Assembly (NCBI RefSeq): GCF_021044425.1
Contig: NZ_JAJNEC010000005.1
Location: 1,054,001-1,118,000 of the forward strand
Origin: Niabella pedocola
GTDB lineage: Bacteria > Bacteroidota > Bacteroidia > Chitinophagales > Chitinophagaceae
Reading direction: 5' to 3'
Length of the DNA: 64,000 bases
Shown here: positions 52,070 through 60,791 of the stretch, one piece after another
How the letters are laid out: each line of letters starts with the position of its first letter
Position numbering within the stretch: the first letter of the stretch is position 1
The notes under the pieces: generated by a model
Told to the model about the DNA's origin: nothing
The model's input: the letters and a program-made list of their open reading frames with translations, nothing else
The model's database searches: none
Position numbers and translations under genes: made by a program

Positions 52070-53794
52070 ATGAACCATTTTGCAATTCTATTTGCCGCAT
52101 GCCTGTTCACTGCCGGCTGCAAGGTATCCCCCAAAAAAACGGAGCAGGCCTCCGTTACTACAGCAAAAGAAAAGACAGGGTGTGCACCGGCCACCACCGA
52201 TAAGGCATGGTATACGGCCGGCACCAAGGCACCCTTGTTTAAAGGGCTAGATGGCATCCGGTTTCAGATTTCCACCTCCAGCAAAGAAGCCCAGGATTAT
52301 TTTAACCAGGGCATGATGCTGGCTTACGGCTTTAATCATGCAGAGGCTGCCCGCTCTTTTTTTGAAGCCGCCCGTATTGACTCAAACTGTGCGATGGCCT
52401 ATTGGGGATTTGCCTATGTGTTGGGGCCGAATTACAATGCCGGCATGGAAGACGACAATTATCAACGCGCCTGGCAGGCGGCTCAAAAAGCGCTTTCCCT
52501 TAGTGCAGGCTGTACGGCAAAAGAAAAGGCCCTCATCCAGGCCCTGGGCCACCGGTATACAGCGCAGGTTCCCAAAAGCAGGGGGCACCTCGACAGTGCT
52601 TTTGCCAGGGCCATGAAAACGGTGTATGATACCTATCCGGATGATCCGGATATCGGCGCCCTCTATGCCGAATCGCTGATGGACCTGCACCCCTGGGACC
52701 TGTATGATAAAAAAACAAAAGCACCCAAACCCTGGACTCCTGAAATTGTAGCCATACTTGAAAAACTGATCCGTCAATATCCCAAACATCCCGGCGCGCC
52801 GCATTTCTACATTCATGCTGTGGAAGCATCCGCAACGCCTCAAAAGGGATTGGCCAGCGCGCAGCTGTTGATGCAGCTGGTGCCCGGCTCCGGACATTTA
52901 CTGCACATGCCCTCCCATATCTACATCTGGACCGGTGATTATCACCTGGGCTCCGTTGCCAACCTCAATGCCATCAAAGCAGACAGTATCTATGTAACCA
53001 CCTGTCATGCCCAGGGCGCCTATCCCCTAGCCTACTATCTGCACAATTACCACTACCTGGCAGCTACAGCCACCTTTGAAGGAAACACAAAGCTTGCATG
53101 GATGGCAGCGAAACAGGTTCAGGAAAAAACGGCAAAGGACGTGATGACGCAGCCCGGATGGGGCACCCTGCAACATTATTATACGATCCCCTATTTTGTA
53201 GCCGTAAAGCTGGCGTTATGGGACAGCATACTGGCCATGAAACCGGAACGAAAAGATCTTGTTTACCCCCGCGCCATACGGCATTATGCAAGGGGCATGG
53301 CCCTTTTGGGGAAAAAGGATATTGCCGGCGCACAGGAGGAACTGGTGCAGCTCAATGAACTGGCCGCCGACACGGTCTTAAAAGAAATGACCATCTGGAA
53401 TATTAATACCATGAACGACATTGTACAAATTGCGGTGCATACCCTCACAGCAACACTGCAACTGAATAAAAAGGAATATGATCGCGCTGTTGCATCCTTC
53501 AACAAGGCCATTGTTATTGAAGACAACCTGAATTATAACGAACCTCCGGATTGGTTCTTTTCTGTACGGCACCACCTGGGAGCGGCGCTGATACAAGCAG
53601 GGAAATACAGCCAGGCAGAAAAAATATACCGTGAGGATCTGAAAACCTGGAAGGAAAACGGCTGGGCCCTGGCGGGTTTGCAACTGGCCCTGCAAAAACA
53701 GGGAAAGGAACAGGACGCCCGGCTTACCGGCCAGCGGCTGGCCAGGGCCTGGCAATATGCTGATATTAACCGAACATCTGTATTGTTTCCCTGA
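52070..53794 (+). CDS. TPR-repeat lipoprotein, unknown function
   Basis: A 574-residue lipoprotein (signal MNHFAILFAACLFTAGC, Cys17). It contains several TPR-like helices: YFNQGMMLAYGFNHAEAARSFFEAARID, CAMAYWGFAYVLG near the N-terminus and YDRAVASFNKAIVIE plus GAALIQAGKYSQAEKIYREDL near the end. Between them are His-rich family segments (APHFYIHAVEAS, HLLHMPSHIYIWTGDY). The latter pattern recurs in a family of secreted TPR proteins I know only as unnamed. Start 52070 is fixed by the lipoprotein signal. Role unknown, perhaps scaffold or enzyme partner. Confidence 0.82.
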   Translation: MNHFAILFAACLFTAGCKVSPKKTEQASVTTAKEKTGCAPATTDKAWYTAGTKAPLFKGLDGIRFQISTSSKEAQDYFNQGMMLAYGFNHAEAARSFFEAARIDSNCAMAYWGFAYVLGPNYNAGMEDDNYQRAWQAAQKALSLSAGCTAKEKALIQALGHRYTAQVPKSRGHLDSAFARAMKTVYDTYPDDPDIGALYAESLMDLHPWDLYDKKTKAPKPWTPEIVAILEKLIRQYPKHPGAPHFYIHAVEASATPQKGLASAQLLMQLVPGSGHLLHMPSHIYIWTGDYHLGSVANLNAIKADSIYVTTCHAQGAYPLAYYLHNYHYLAATATFEGNTKLAWMAAKQVQEKTAKDVMTQPGWGTLQHYYTIPYFVAVKLALWDSILAMKPERKDLVYPRAIRHYARGMALLGKKDIAGAQEELVQLNELAADTVLKEMTIWNINTMNDIVQIAVHTLTATLQLNKKEYDRAVASFNKAIVIEDNLNYNEPPDWFFSVRHHLGAALIQAGKYSQAEKIYREDLKTWKENGWALAGLQLALQKQGKEQDARLTGQRLARAWQYADINRTSVLFP

Positions 53795-54186
53795 GTATTC
53801 CAATTTGCGTTGCAGAAACAATGAGGCGATGACAATACCTGCTTATAGTTATCCTGAAGATGTTATCCCGGACTTGTTCCGGGATCTGTTCTTATGCAAA
53901 GAACGTTTGATGCTCAAAACAGCATATCCATCATTGCCCCTTTTCTAAACGTCCCACGGACAGCCACCCGGTTTATGCCGGTTTCAACCTGTGTATACGA
54001 AAGCGCTTTATTTGATCATTGTCATCTACACGCACCAGCTTCGGCCAACAGCGCCGGAGGCCGGCTTTCGGTATCACCAGATTCAGCTATTTTCATCCAC
54101 ATATTTCTTTATTATTTTTATAGCTACAGTTGTTCGAATGGTAGATAAAGGTGATATTTGTACTGAGCTTATCTAAACGGAAACGA
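53795..54186. other. Intergenic region with a REP-like palindrome
   Basis: 392 bp before the small Tat-type protein gene. It holds a palindrome (53865-53885) and a GCCGGAGGCCGGC palindromic piece near 54052. Short open frames are present but none has a convincing start or composition. Confidence 0.55.
53865..53885. repeat. REP-like palindrome
   Basis: ATCCCGG (53865-53871) and CCGGGAT (53879-53885) around ACTTGTT. This palindrome with this kind of loop is a well-known repetitive extragenic form in several phyla; here it appears once. Confidence 0.5.
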
Positions 54187-54711
54187 ATGCAAACGATCCA
54201 ATCAAGCCGAAGAGGCTTTTTAACCAACCTGGCTGTACTAACTGCAGGTACCGTGTGGGGCAGTGCTGTTTCCCCGTTCTTTTCAGAAAGCCATGTTGTA
54301 CCCGGCCCCGAATCAACCTGGCAGGCCATCTGCACCCTCTATAAAAGCGTTCCGGGTAAGCTGGCCATAAAAGAAAAAAAAGAATTACAGCCCTGTAAAG
54401 GGCATACGCATGAAGAGGGACCACTGGTTTATTTTCCTGCGGAAAAAATAAGCGCACAACCCGTTTGGATTTACTGGGCCGGCAGGAAACGCCCTTCAGA
54501 CCTTATCGTTCATTTTTATAAACAGGATGATTCTATTATTACCCTGAACCAGTACGAGCTCCAATCGCTGTTGCGCCCCGAAAATGCAGCACAAAAAAGC
54601 GTCAACCATCCGATAACAGCGCTGCTGAAGATAAACGACAACGGGCAGCGGGTATTGATCACCCAAACCTCCGTTTATAGAAATAAAACAAGAACCGTTT
54701 ACATATCCTGA
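54187..54711 (+). CDS. Small exported protein with Tat-like signal, unknown function
   Basis: A 174-residue protein that starts MQTIQSSRRGFLTNLAVLTA: twin arginine (SSRRGFL) and a hydrophobic stretch, as in Tat substrates. No cofactor motif can be seen in the mature part, which contains a CKGHTHEEGPLVYFP segment (one Cys and two His) and a beta-rich second half (VLITQTSVYRNKTRTVYIS at the end). I do not recognise the family. It is 46 bp upstream of the tail-collar gene and is likely to be co-transcribed with it. Confidence 0.72.
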   Translation: MQTIQSSRRGFLTNLAVLTAGTVWGSAVSPFFSESHVVPGPESTWQAICTLYKSVPGKLAIKEKKELQPCKGHTHEEGPLVYFPAEKISAQPVWIYWAGRKRPSDLIVHFYKQDDSIITLNQYELQSLLRPENAAQKSVNHPITALLKINDNGQRVLITQTSVYRNKTRTVYIS

Positions 54712-54757
54712 TGCCGCAAGCCCGGTATATTTCCTCACCAATTCTAAATATTCAATT

Positions 54758-55279
54758 ATGGAACCTTATTTAAGTATGATCGTATTGTTTGGATGCAATT
54801 TCGCACCGCGTGGATGGGCTTTCTGCCAGGGACAAATCTTATCCATTGCCCAGAATACTGCTCTTTTTTCCTTACTGGGAACCACCTATGGCGGTAACGG
54901 ACAAACCACGTTTGCCCTGCCCGACCTGCGGGGCAGAGTACCCATCGGGTTTGGACAGGGACCAGGGCTTTCCAACTATGTCCTTGGGCAACTGGGAGGC
55001 ATAGAAAACGTGACCCTTACAATCAATCAGATCCCTGCACATACCCATGCCCTTATGGCCACGGCGGAAGCGGGCGATACGTCCGACCCTACCGGTGCAT
55101 TTCCGGCCAATACAGGTGCACTGGATAAGGAGTACAAGCAAGCGCCGGTTAACAAGGCCGCAATGAATGCTGCTGCAGTGGAAACCAAGGGAGGCAGCCA
55201 GCCGCATACGATTATGCAGCCCTACCTGGCGCTGAATTATTGCATTGCGCTTGAAGGCATTTTCCCATCGAGGAACTAA
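54758..55279 (+). CDS. Phage tail collar domain (microcystin-dependent protein type)
   Basis: A 173-residue protein with the tail collar fold: MIVLFGCNFAPRGWAFCQGQ, FSLLGTTYGGNGQTTFALPDLRGRVPIGFGQGPG and, at the end, QPHTIMQPYLALNYCIALEG. These are hallmarks of MdpB/microcystin-dependent-type proteins, which are related to short tail fibres of phages but occur as cell genes in many Bacteroidota. No other phage gene is nearby. No signal peptide is seen. The function in bacteria is unknown; an adhesin or contractile-device role is a guess. Confidence 0.88.
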   Translation: MEPYLSMIVLFGCNFAPRGWAFCQGQILSIAQNTALFSLLGTTYGGNGQTTFALPDLRGRVPIGFGQGPGLSNYVLGQLGGIENVTLTINQIPAHTHALMATAEAGDTSDPTGAFPANTGALDKEYKQAPVNKAAMNAAAVETKGGSQPHTIMQPYLALNYCIALEGIFPSRN

Positions 55280-55298
55280 CATTAAAAAGCAGTAACAC

Positions 55299-55874
55299 AT
55301 GATCGGCTTAAATTGGTGGAACGCTTTGGAACTGCAGTGGAAAAATGCATTTTCAATGACGGTTTTTCAACAGCCGGAAGTACCCGCTATCGCCGATATC
55401 GAACAATTTTACACTGCAACAGCCCTTCGCCTCGCCGGCCCCCGCGCCCCCTATCCCAATATGTCATTTGAGCTTACCAATCTCTCTGGCATTGCACAGC
55501 TCGATCAACTGGAGATACTGGTGATCACCCATCACCAGATAAAAACAATAACCGCGCTGCAGTCATTAAAACGCCTTAAAGCCCTCTTCCTGTTCAATAA
55601 CCAGATCGAAAGTCTGGCCGGTATAGAGCAGCTCGCCAATCTGGAGCAGCTCTACGTACAATACAATCATATTCATTCTCTGGAACCGCTGAAGCAACTG
55701 ATCCGCTTAAAAGAGCTCTATGTGCACAACAATGCCATCACAACGCTCAGCGGGTTAACGGAGGCTCATGCAGATGAGCTGACGCAGTTTTTCTGTACCC
55801 CCAATGCCAACCTCAAACAGAAAGAGCTCCTTGATGTAGAGCACCGGTTGGGTATCCGGTGCAGGAGCGTATAA
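55299..55874 (+). CDS. Leucine-rich repeat protein
   Basis: A 191-residue protein with about five leucine-rich repeats of 22 residues from residue 65 to 155, of the LQSLKRLKALFLFNNQIESL and LEQLANLEQLYVQYNHIHSL type (internalin-like SDS22 pattern). The N-terminal 60 residues are hydrophilic to aromatic, with IGLNWWNALELQWKNAF. There is no signal peptide, so it is probably cytoplasmic, and a protein-binding role is likely. It is 19 bp after the tail-collar gene. Confidence 0.85.
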   Translation: MIGLNWWNALELQWKNAFSMTVFQQPEVPAIADIEQFYTATALRLAGPRAPYPNMSFELTNLSGIAQLDQLEILVITHHQIKTITALQSLKRLKALFLFNNQIESLAGIEQLANLEQLYVQYNHIHSLEPLKQLIRLKELYVHNNAITTLSGLTEAHADELTQFFCTPNANLKQKELLDVEHRLGIRCRSV

Positions 55875-55930
55875 ATTTCAAGTCTGCTGGTCAATGCGCT
55901 TTACATAAGTTTCCTCTAAAAAGGCATAAG

Positions 55931-56740
55931 ATGAAAAAGATTTATTTACTATTTACTGCGCTGGTCGTTTTTATGACAACGGCGGCACAAACCATACTGG
56001 TTTCCGGAGGCTGCATAGAAAGCCCCGTAACATTAACAGTTGCACCGGAAAGCCCGATTGGTGGCAAAACCGCCTATTCCGGAACCGGAACCATTGCGGG
56101 AAAAGCCACCCCTATCAGCATATACTGGATCGGCGCACCGGATAATGTTTGGGCGCTGGCATATGACGGACAGCCCTATTATTCCTGTCCGAAAGATACG
56201 CCGCTTCCTCCCGGTACCAGCTCCTTTTCGTGGACGGCGGTAACGCCAGCGCCCTGCCCATCGCCTGCCGCTTTAACGGTAGCCGGAAATGTGGCGTTAT
56301 GGGTAACTTTTGGCTCCATTACAGCAAACCTTCGGGGGCACCAGCTTTCATTACACTGGGAGGCGCTCACCGAAGTAAACAATGATCACTTTGAAATAGA
56401 AGCCTCAAAAGATGGGAGCGAGTTTACGGAAATTGCAACCGTACAATCAAAGGCTGAAAATGGCAACAGCGATGCCACCATCACCTACGACTGGAATTCC
56501 GGAGGGGTGATTTCGCTGGCGGCATTAACGGGTATTTTCCTGCTCGTTCTTTTGATGCTGTGCTCAAAGCGCAATAAAATGATGCTGGCTGGCGCCTGGC
56601 TGATTTTACTGGTTGCACCGAATTGCACCAAGACAAAGGACATTGATTCAAAAGACAAACCCCAGTATATCCGCATCGCACATGTTGCGAAAGATGGCGT
56701 TAAGCTCTACTCCAGGATCGTAAAGATTGTAGAGGAATAG
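55931..56740 (+). CDS. Exported protein with a beta-sandwich domain interrupted by two membrane helices
   Basis: A 269-residue protein with signal MKKIYLLFTALVVFMTTAAQ. The part from about residue 160 (LSLHWEALTEVNNDHFEIEASKDGSEF) has the text of FN3-like domains common near the C-terminus of Bacteroidota secreted proteins; the matching last strand is at the end (YIRIAHVAKDGVKLYSRIVKIV). Between them lies a non-domain insert with two hydrophobic helices (VISLAALTGIFLLVLLMLC, and AGAWLILLVAPNC after SKRNKMML). So the domain is split by a membrane hairpin. I recall similar layouts in Chitinophagaceae but no function. It lies 56 bp after the LRR gene. Confidence 0.72.
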   Translation: MKKIYLLFTALVVFMTTAAQTILVSGGCIESPVTLTVAPESPIGGKTAYSGTGTIAGKATPISIYWIGAPDNVWALAYDGQPYYSCPKDTPLPPGTSSFSWTAVTPAPCPSPAALTVAGNVALWVTFGSITANLRGHQLSLHWEALTEVNNDHFEIEASKDGSEFTEIATVQSKAENGNSDATITYDWNSGGVISLAALTGIFLLVLLMLCSKRNKMMLAGAWLILLVAPNCTKTKDIDSKDKPQYIRIAHVAKDGVKLYSRIVKIVEE

Positions 56741-56784
56741 GGCCTGCCGCACGGCGCTCCGCGGCCCGGTTATCAAAAACCGCG

Positions 56785-56823
56785 TATATTTAGGGGTCTC
56801 CATGGCATCAGAAAGCCATGGAG
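56785..56823 (+). promoter_or_regulatory. Promoter-like box and hairpin before the Crp/Fnr gene
   Basis: TATATTTA (56785-56792; seven of eight positions of TAnnTTTG) is followed by a nine-bp stem CTCCATGGC (56798-56806) with GCCATGGAG (56815-56823), eight-base loop. The 3' arm contains an ATG (56818) and most of a GGAGG sequence nine bp before ATG 56833. Confidence 0.5.
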
Positions 56824-56832
56824 GCCTCTAAT

Positions 56833-57375
56833 ATGGACATCCGTTCAATATCCCCCTCCGGCGAATGGGACCGCTTCTTCCATCTTTTTCAGCAACAGGA
56901 AATTCCTGCAAAAACAATGCTGTTACGGGAAGGGCAGGTTTCAAGAACAGCCTATTTTATTGAAAGAGGAGCACTGCGCATCTGGTTCAATAACAATGGC
57001 AGGGACATCACGTTCCAGTTCTTTTTCGAGGGCGAAGGCGTTTCATCCATAGAAAGTTTCCGCACCGGCCAGCCCAGCCTGTTCAACCTCGAAACGCTTG
57101 AACCCTGTACGCTGCACAGCATTTCCCACATCAGCTTTCAATACATCCTCGATCATTCGCCCATTATAAAAAATGAAATCGAACAGCAAATGCTGCACCG
57201 GCTCATCTTTTACCAGCGGCTATTCCTTTCGCGCATCAAGGACAATCCCCAGAAGCGCTACAAAGAACTGCTGGAGCAACGCCCCGATATCCTGCAACGG
57301 GTACCGCAGCACTATATTGCATCCTACCTGGGTATCACTGCCGTTTCGCTCAGCCGGATCCGCAACCGGCGTTAG
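56833..57375 (+). CDS. Crp/Fnr family transcription regulator
   Basis: A 180-residue regulator with a cyclic-nucleotide-binding-like N-terminal domain (IPAKTMLLREGQVSRTAYFIERGALRIWF) and a short C-terminal winged helix: YIASYLGITAVSLSRIRNRR. No conserved cAMP-binding arginine-serine pair or iron-sulfur Cys is seen, so the signal is unknown. ATG 56833 has a GGAGG at proper distance; ATG 56818 lies within a hairpin and adds five residues. The divergence of its target is open, but the reductase gene 73 bp downstream is a likely one, as this pairing recurs in Bacteroidota. Confidence 0.88.
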   Translation: MDIRSISPSGEWDRFFHLFQQQEIPAKTMLLREGQVSRTAYFIERGALRIWFNNNGRDITFQFFFEGEGVSSIESFRTGQPSLFNLETLEPCTLHSISHISFQYILDHSPIIKNEIEQQMLHRLIFYQRLFLSRIKDNPQKRYKELLEQRPDILQRVPQHYIASYLGITAVSLSRIRNRR

Positions 57376-57448
57376 GGATTTCTTTACAATTGTTATCGTG
57401 TAACCTGCCGGGATATGGCAGCTTTGTGTGGTAACAAACAGTAAAAAA

Positions 57449-58039
57449 ATGCATATAGTAATCATCTTCAATCATCCCTATGAGGGCAGTTACTGCAACG
57501 CTATTTTAAGATCCGTAAAGACCGGACTTGAGCGCGCGGCACACACGGTTGACACGATACATCTCGACAACGAAAGGTTTAACCCCGTAATGACCGCCGC
57601 AGACCTGCAAGCCTTTAGGAACAGGGTGCCTGTTGATCCAACAGTAATCGCGTACCGGCAGCGGCTTGCCGCGGCAGACCACTTGGTCTTTATCTTTCCC
57701 ATCTGGTGGGAGCTTATGCCGGCCCTTACGAAAGGTTTTATTGACAAAGTGATCTTTCCGGGTGTGGCTTATGATTACACGCCCCGCGGGTATGGAATGA
57801 TCCCACTTTTCAAAAAGATCCGGAGCATCACCGTAATCACCACGATGAACACACCGGGCTTTTTATACCGGCTGGTGTTTGGCAATGCGATCCGGAAAGC
57901 CGTTATTACCGGCACCTTCTGGAAAATGGGTTATAAAAACCGGAAATGGATCAATCTTTCCGGGGTAAAACAGGCATCAGAAAAAAAACGCAGCAACTGG
58001 CTCAGGAATATTGAACACCGGTATGCACAACTCCGGTAA
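57449..58039 (+). CDS. NAD(P)H-dependent flavodoxin-fold oxidoreductase
   Basis: A 196-residue flavoprotein of the NQO1/KefF/MdaB-like flavodoxin fold. Motifs: HIVIIFNHPYEGSYCNAIL, the FMN/FAD loop FIFPIWWELMPALTKGFIDKV, GVAYDY and TTMNTPGFLYRLVFG. It probably reduces quinones or nitro compounds by two electrons. ATG 57449 gives the usual N-terminus; the frame opens at 57428 in-frame with no added family text. It is the neighbour of a Crp/Fnr regulator that may control it. Confidence 0.9.
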   Translation: MHIVIIFNHPYEGSYCNAILRSVKTGLERAAHTVDTIHLDNERFNPVMTAADLQAFRNRVPVDPTVIAYRQRLAAADHLVFIFPIWWELMPALTKGFIDKVIFPGVAYDYTPRGYGMIPLFKKIRSITVITTMNTPGFLYRLVFGNAIRKAVITGTFWKMGYKNRKWINLSGVKQASEKKRSNWLRNIEHRYAQLR

Positions 58040-58214
58040 TGCGGTGATGCTTGGATGCCGCCTTATCCACAGATAGCGGCTCCCCCCATGCGCGCAAAAG
58101 AAAATGCAGGTAACAACCATTACTTTATTAACTTTAGAACAGCCAATGAGCGCCTGTGTTTGCAGATATGGCAATGGGCTAAAACACGTCTTTACGATAC
58201 GCTTAAATTCATGA

Positions 58215-58622
58215 ATGCGCATGATTCAATATCGCTGTATGTTTCCCGTGTTGTTTTTATTAGCCAGCTGTTCCGCCGGCATGATCAGCACCAGCTCCGG
58301 TCTGCAATATAAGGTGCTGCAACGGGGTACAGGGAAAAAAGCAGTAGCCGGAGATGAGGTCCTTATTTATGAAACCACCAGCTACCGTAACGGGAACGTG
58401 CTGTATTCAAATTTTAATTCCACCAGTCCGGTCAAGGTGCTGATCGGAGGCAACCAGGCCACGCAGGCCGTAGACGAAGGCCTTAGAGGAATGCAGGCAG
58501 GAGAAATACGTGAGCTCATTGCGCCGCCGGAACTGGTAAAACGGAAAAGTTATCCCAAAAATGTCTCCCCGGATTCTACGCTGGTTATAAAGATGAAATT
58601 AGACCGGATCCTTTCAAAATAG
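58215..58622 (+). CDS. FKBP-type peptidyl-prolyl isomerase lipoprotein
   Basis: A 135-residue FKBP-domain protein with a lipoprotein signal (MFPVLFLLASC; Cys19 if the start is 58215). The domain text is SGLQYKVLQRGTGKKAVAGDEV and DEGLRGMQAGEIRELIAPPEL; the final strands (STLVIKMKLDRIL) close it. It is a small periplasmic proline isomerase and folding helper. Several ATGs (58215, 58221, 58239) are possible; the signal is intact from each. Confidence 0.86.
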   Translation: MRMIQYRCMFPVLFLLASCSAGMISTSSGLQYKVLQRGTGKKAVAGDEVLIYETTSYRNGNVLYSNFNSTSPVKVLIGGNQATQAVDEGLRGMQAGEIRELIAPPELVKRKSYPKNVSPDSTLVIKMKLDRILSK

Positions 58623-58662
58623 TCGAAGACCGGCAAGGCCGCTGTTCAACAGGCGCATATGT

Positions 58663-59613
58663 TCATCGCCAAACAAGCTGCAGTCCCGTACGCCTCTTTA
58701 CCCGGTTATTTTTAAATACAGACCGGGTTACAAAATACCCCAGGCTGGCGCCGATCCATACATCACTGGACCAATGCCGGTTATGATAAATGCGGGAAAC
58801 ACCGGTAAGCCCCGCAATACTGTAGGCCACCCAGGGTATCCACCGGTGCTCCTTCCCGTAAGCTTCGGAAACGGCGGTGGCCAGTGTCATTACCGTTAGC
58901 GTATGACCGGAGGGAAAGGAGGTATGATACCGATCGTTGGAAAAAGGCGGGTGAAAATCCAGGTTATTATCGGTATAAGCCGGCCGGTTCCGCCGGATCA
59001 TTGACTTTGTTAACAGGTATAAGGATGTAGAGATCGCGTATGATTTAAAGGTAAGCAGTGCCGTGTTTTTGAGTTTCCGGTTCTTAATAACGGCTCCGGC
59101 TACATACATCCCGGCCATGATATACGGCGAATACCGGTTGCCGAAAGGCTCAACGATATTGGCCACGCTGTTTACAAAGGGATTGTAATTCCGTTGGGCC
59201 ATCCGTTTGATCTCCTTGTCGGCCAGCAGCAGTGCACCGGTTGTTCCCAGCACAATACCCAGGTTCCTGAAATCACGGCCCTGCCAATGCGCCGGCCGGC
59301 TAACCACATACGCCGCATCTGAAAAAATACTTTTAAAAAAGGCACCGTTCAGCCGGTACTGGATCAGGCTGTCTTCCATCTCCGCTGCTTTCGGATCCGG
59401 CGCGCTGTAAAACAGGTTGCCGGCCACGCTATCCGGTACCGGCGTACCCGCCATAATACGCACGGAATCTTTATAGGAAACATCCGAAGAGGTTTGCGCT
59501 CCGCATAAACCGGATATCGTTAAAAAAAACCAGCAGTACAGGATATATTTTACAGGATACAGGCGCAAGTTGTTTCTTACAAAAATAGGGGAATGTACGG
59601 TGCGGAAGATCAC
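58663..59613 (-). CDS. PAP2 family phosphatase
   Basis: A 316-residue membrane-associated phosphatase with a signal-like first helix (YCWFFLTISGLCGAQ). The three PAP2 motifs are present: KSMIRRNRP (KX6RP), SFPSGHT (PSGH) and SRIYHNRHWSSD (SRX5HX3D). It probably dephosphorylates a lipid pyrophosphate or phosphatidic acid in the periplasm. GTG 59613 overlaps the stop of the upstream cyclase gene by four bases (GTGA), so the two are in one operon; the first 20 residues are polar, and a later start is possible. Confidence 0.9.
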   Translation of the reverse strand: MIFRTVHSPIFVRNNLRLYPVKYILYCWFFLTISGLCGAQTSSDVSYKDSVRIMAGTPVPDSVAGNLFYSAPDPKAAEMEDSLIQYRLNGAFFKSIFSDAAYVVSRPAHWQGRDFRNLGIVLGTTGALLLADKEIKRMAQRNYNPFVNSVANIVEPFGNRYSPYIMAGMYVAGAVIKNRKLKNTALLTFKSYAISTSLYLLTKSMIRRNRPAYTDNNLDFHPPFSNDRYHTSFPSGHTLTVMTLATAVSEAYGKEHRWIPWVAYSIAGLTGVSRIYHNRHWSSDVWIGASLGYFVTRSVFKNNRVKRRTGLQLVWR

Positions 59614-60671
59614 TCAAATTCCAATGAAAAAAGCGGCTCCTTTTCCAATCGCCCTTTTAGTTCCATTTCCCCGATGGCGGTAATTTTATAGGCAAAAGGC
59701 TGGTAAAAATCCTGCATGAATCCTCCGGATAAAATAAAGGACTGCTGCAGTTCATGGCATTTTCCGCGGAGCCTTGCGGCAGTATTCAGTGTGTCGCCGC
59801 TGTACACCAGGTCTTTTTTTATAATGCCCACAAAACCGGATGTTACAGCCCCGCTGTGTATACCGGCTTTAAAAGTAGGTGCCACGGTATACTGCTGCAG
59901 GTAGTACTTTTCCCTTCGTTTTAAAATGTAAAAGGCCTGCCGGATAAACCGCAGCGCATAGATCTTGTTCTCCGGTGATTCCTTCCAGGACAGCACCACT
60001 TCATCGCCCACATACTGGTAAATTTCCCCGCCGTTAGCCAATACAGGGTTGGTGATATCCGAAAAAAAATCTTTCAGCAGCAGAAAATATTGTTCATGCC
60101 CGATCTTTTCGGCAATGGTAGTGGCATTGTTAATATCCAGGAAAATAAAGATCCTACGCTCTTTCCGCGGCTGATGATATTCTCCCCGCATCATGCTCCA
60201 GAACCCGCCCGGCCCGTACTTATCGGTTACCTCCAGCAATACCAGCGAAATCAACGTCAGTAACCCGAGGTCTGCCATCAGGATCAGGAATCCTTTTGTT
60301 AAAAAAACCGTTTCAAAAAAGCGGTTGGCAAAGGCCGGCAGGCTTCCATGATAGCTGAACACAAAATAACCTGCCAGCATGCAAAAAGCCACCAATACAA
60401 ACAAGCCGAAGGCCAGTGCCAGCTTTAACAGGAATGCGATCCATAACGGATACCTGCGGAAGGCCGCTTTTAAATAAAAGATCAGCGCGGAAGAGATCAC
60501 TAGGCCAACCAGTGCAAAGCTGAGGCAAAAGATAACCAGGGACCGGTTACTCAGCAGCTGCTTTTCAATTTCAAGAATGTTGAATAAAAAAAGAAATCCG
60601 AACAGGATCCAGATCACGCACAGGATCAGGAGCATCTTCAGGCGGAAATATAGGATACGTTTGGAAAGCAT
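59610..60671 (-). CDS. Membrane-bound class III nucleotide cyclase
   Basis: A 353-residue protein with four N-terminal membrane helices (about 10-150) and a class III cyclase domain (about 170-350). Metal-binding Asp179 (FLDI) and Asp223 (GDEVV) and the transition-state Asn296 and Arg300 (LNTAARL) are present. The positions that select the base differ: the lysine of the KxxGD motif is Gln219 (YQYVGD), and the Asp/Thr position is Val289. So ATP specificity is doubtful and the product (cAMP, cGMP or none) must be measured. It precedes the PAP2 gene in one operon. Confidence 0.88.
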   Translation of the reverse strand: MLSKRILYFRLKMLLILCVIWILFGFLFLFNILEIEKQLLSNRSLVIFCLSFALVGLVISSALIFYLKAAFRRYPLWIAFLLKLALAFGLFVLVAFCMLAGYFVFSYHGSLPAFANRFFETVFLTKGFLILMADLGLLTLISLVLLEVTDKYGPGGFWSMMRGEYHQPRKERRIFIFLDINNATTIAEKIGHEQYFLLLKDFFSDITNPVLANGGEIYQYVGDEVVLSWKESPENKIYALRFIRQAFYILKRREKYYLQQYTVAPTFKAGIHSGAVTSGFVGIIKKDLVYSGDTLNTAARLRGKCHELQQSFILSGGFMQDFYQPFAYKITAIGEMELKGRLEKEPLFSLEFE

Positions 60672-60791
60672 GATCGTTACAGTATCTTAAAGACGTTCCT
60701 GCAAAATTAAGACGAAACGGCATACAAAGCCTAGGATATGAAGCAGACCGGTTATTAAAAAACAGGTATGTAAAAAAACAGCGTCCGCAGG

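Noticed and set aside
54758..55279. Prophage remnant
   Set aside because: Only a single tail-collar gene is present, without integrase, capsid, terminase or attachment repeats. Such genes are common as cell genes in Bacteroidota.
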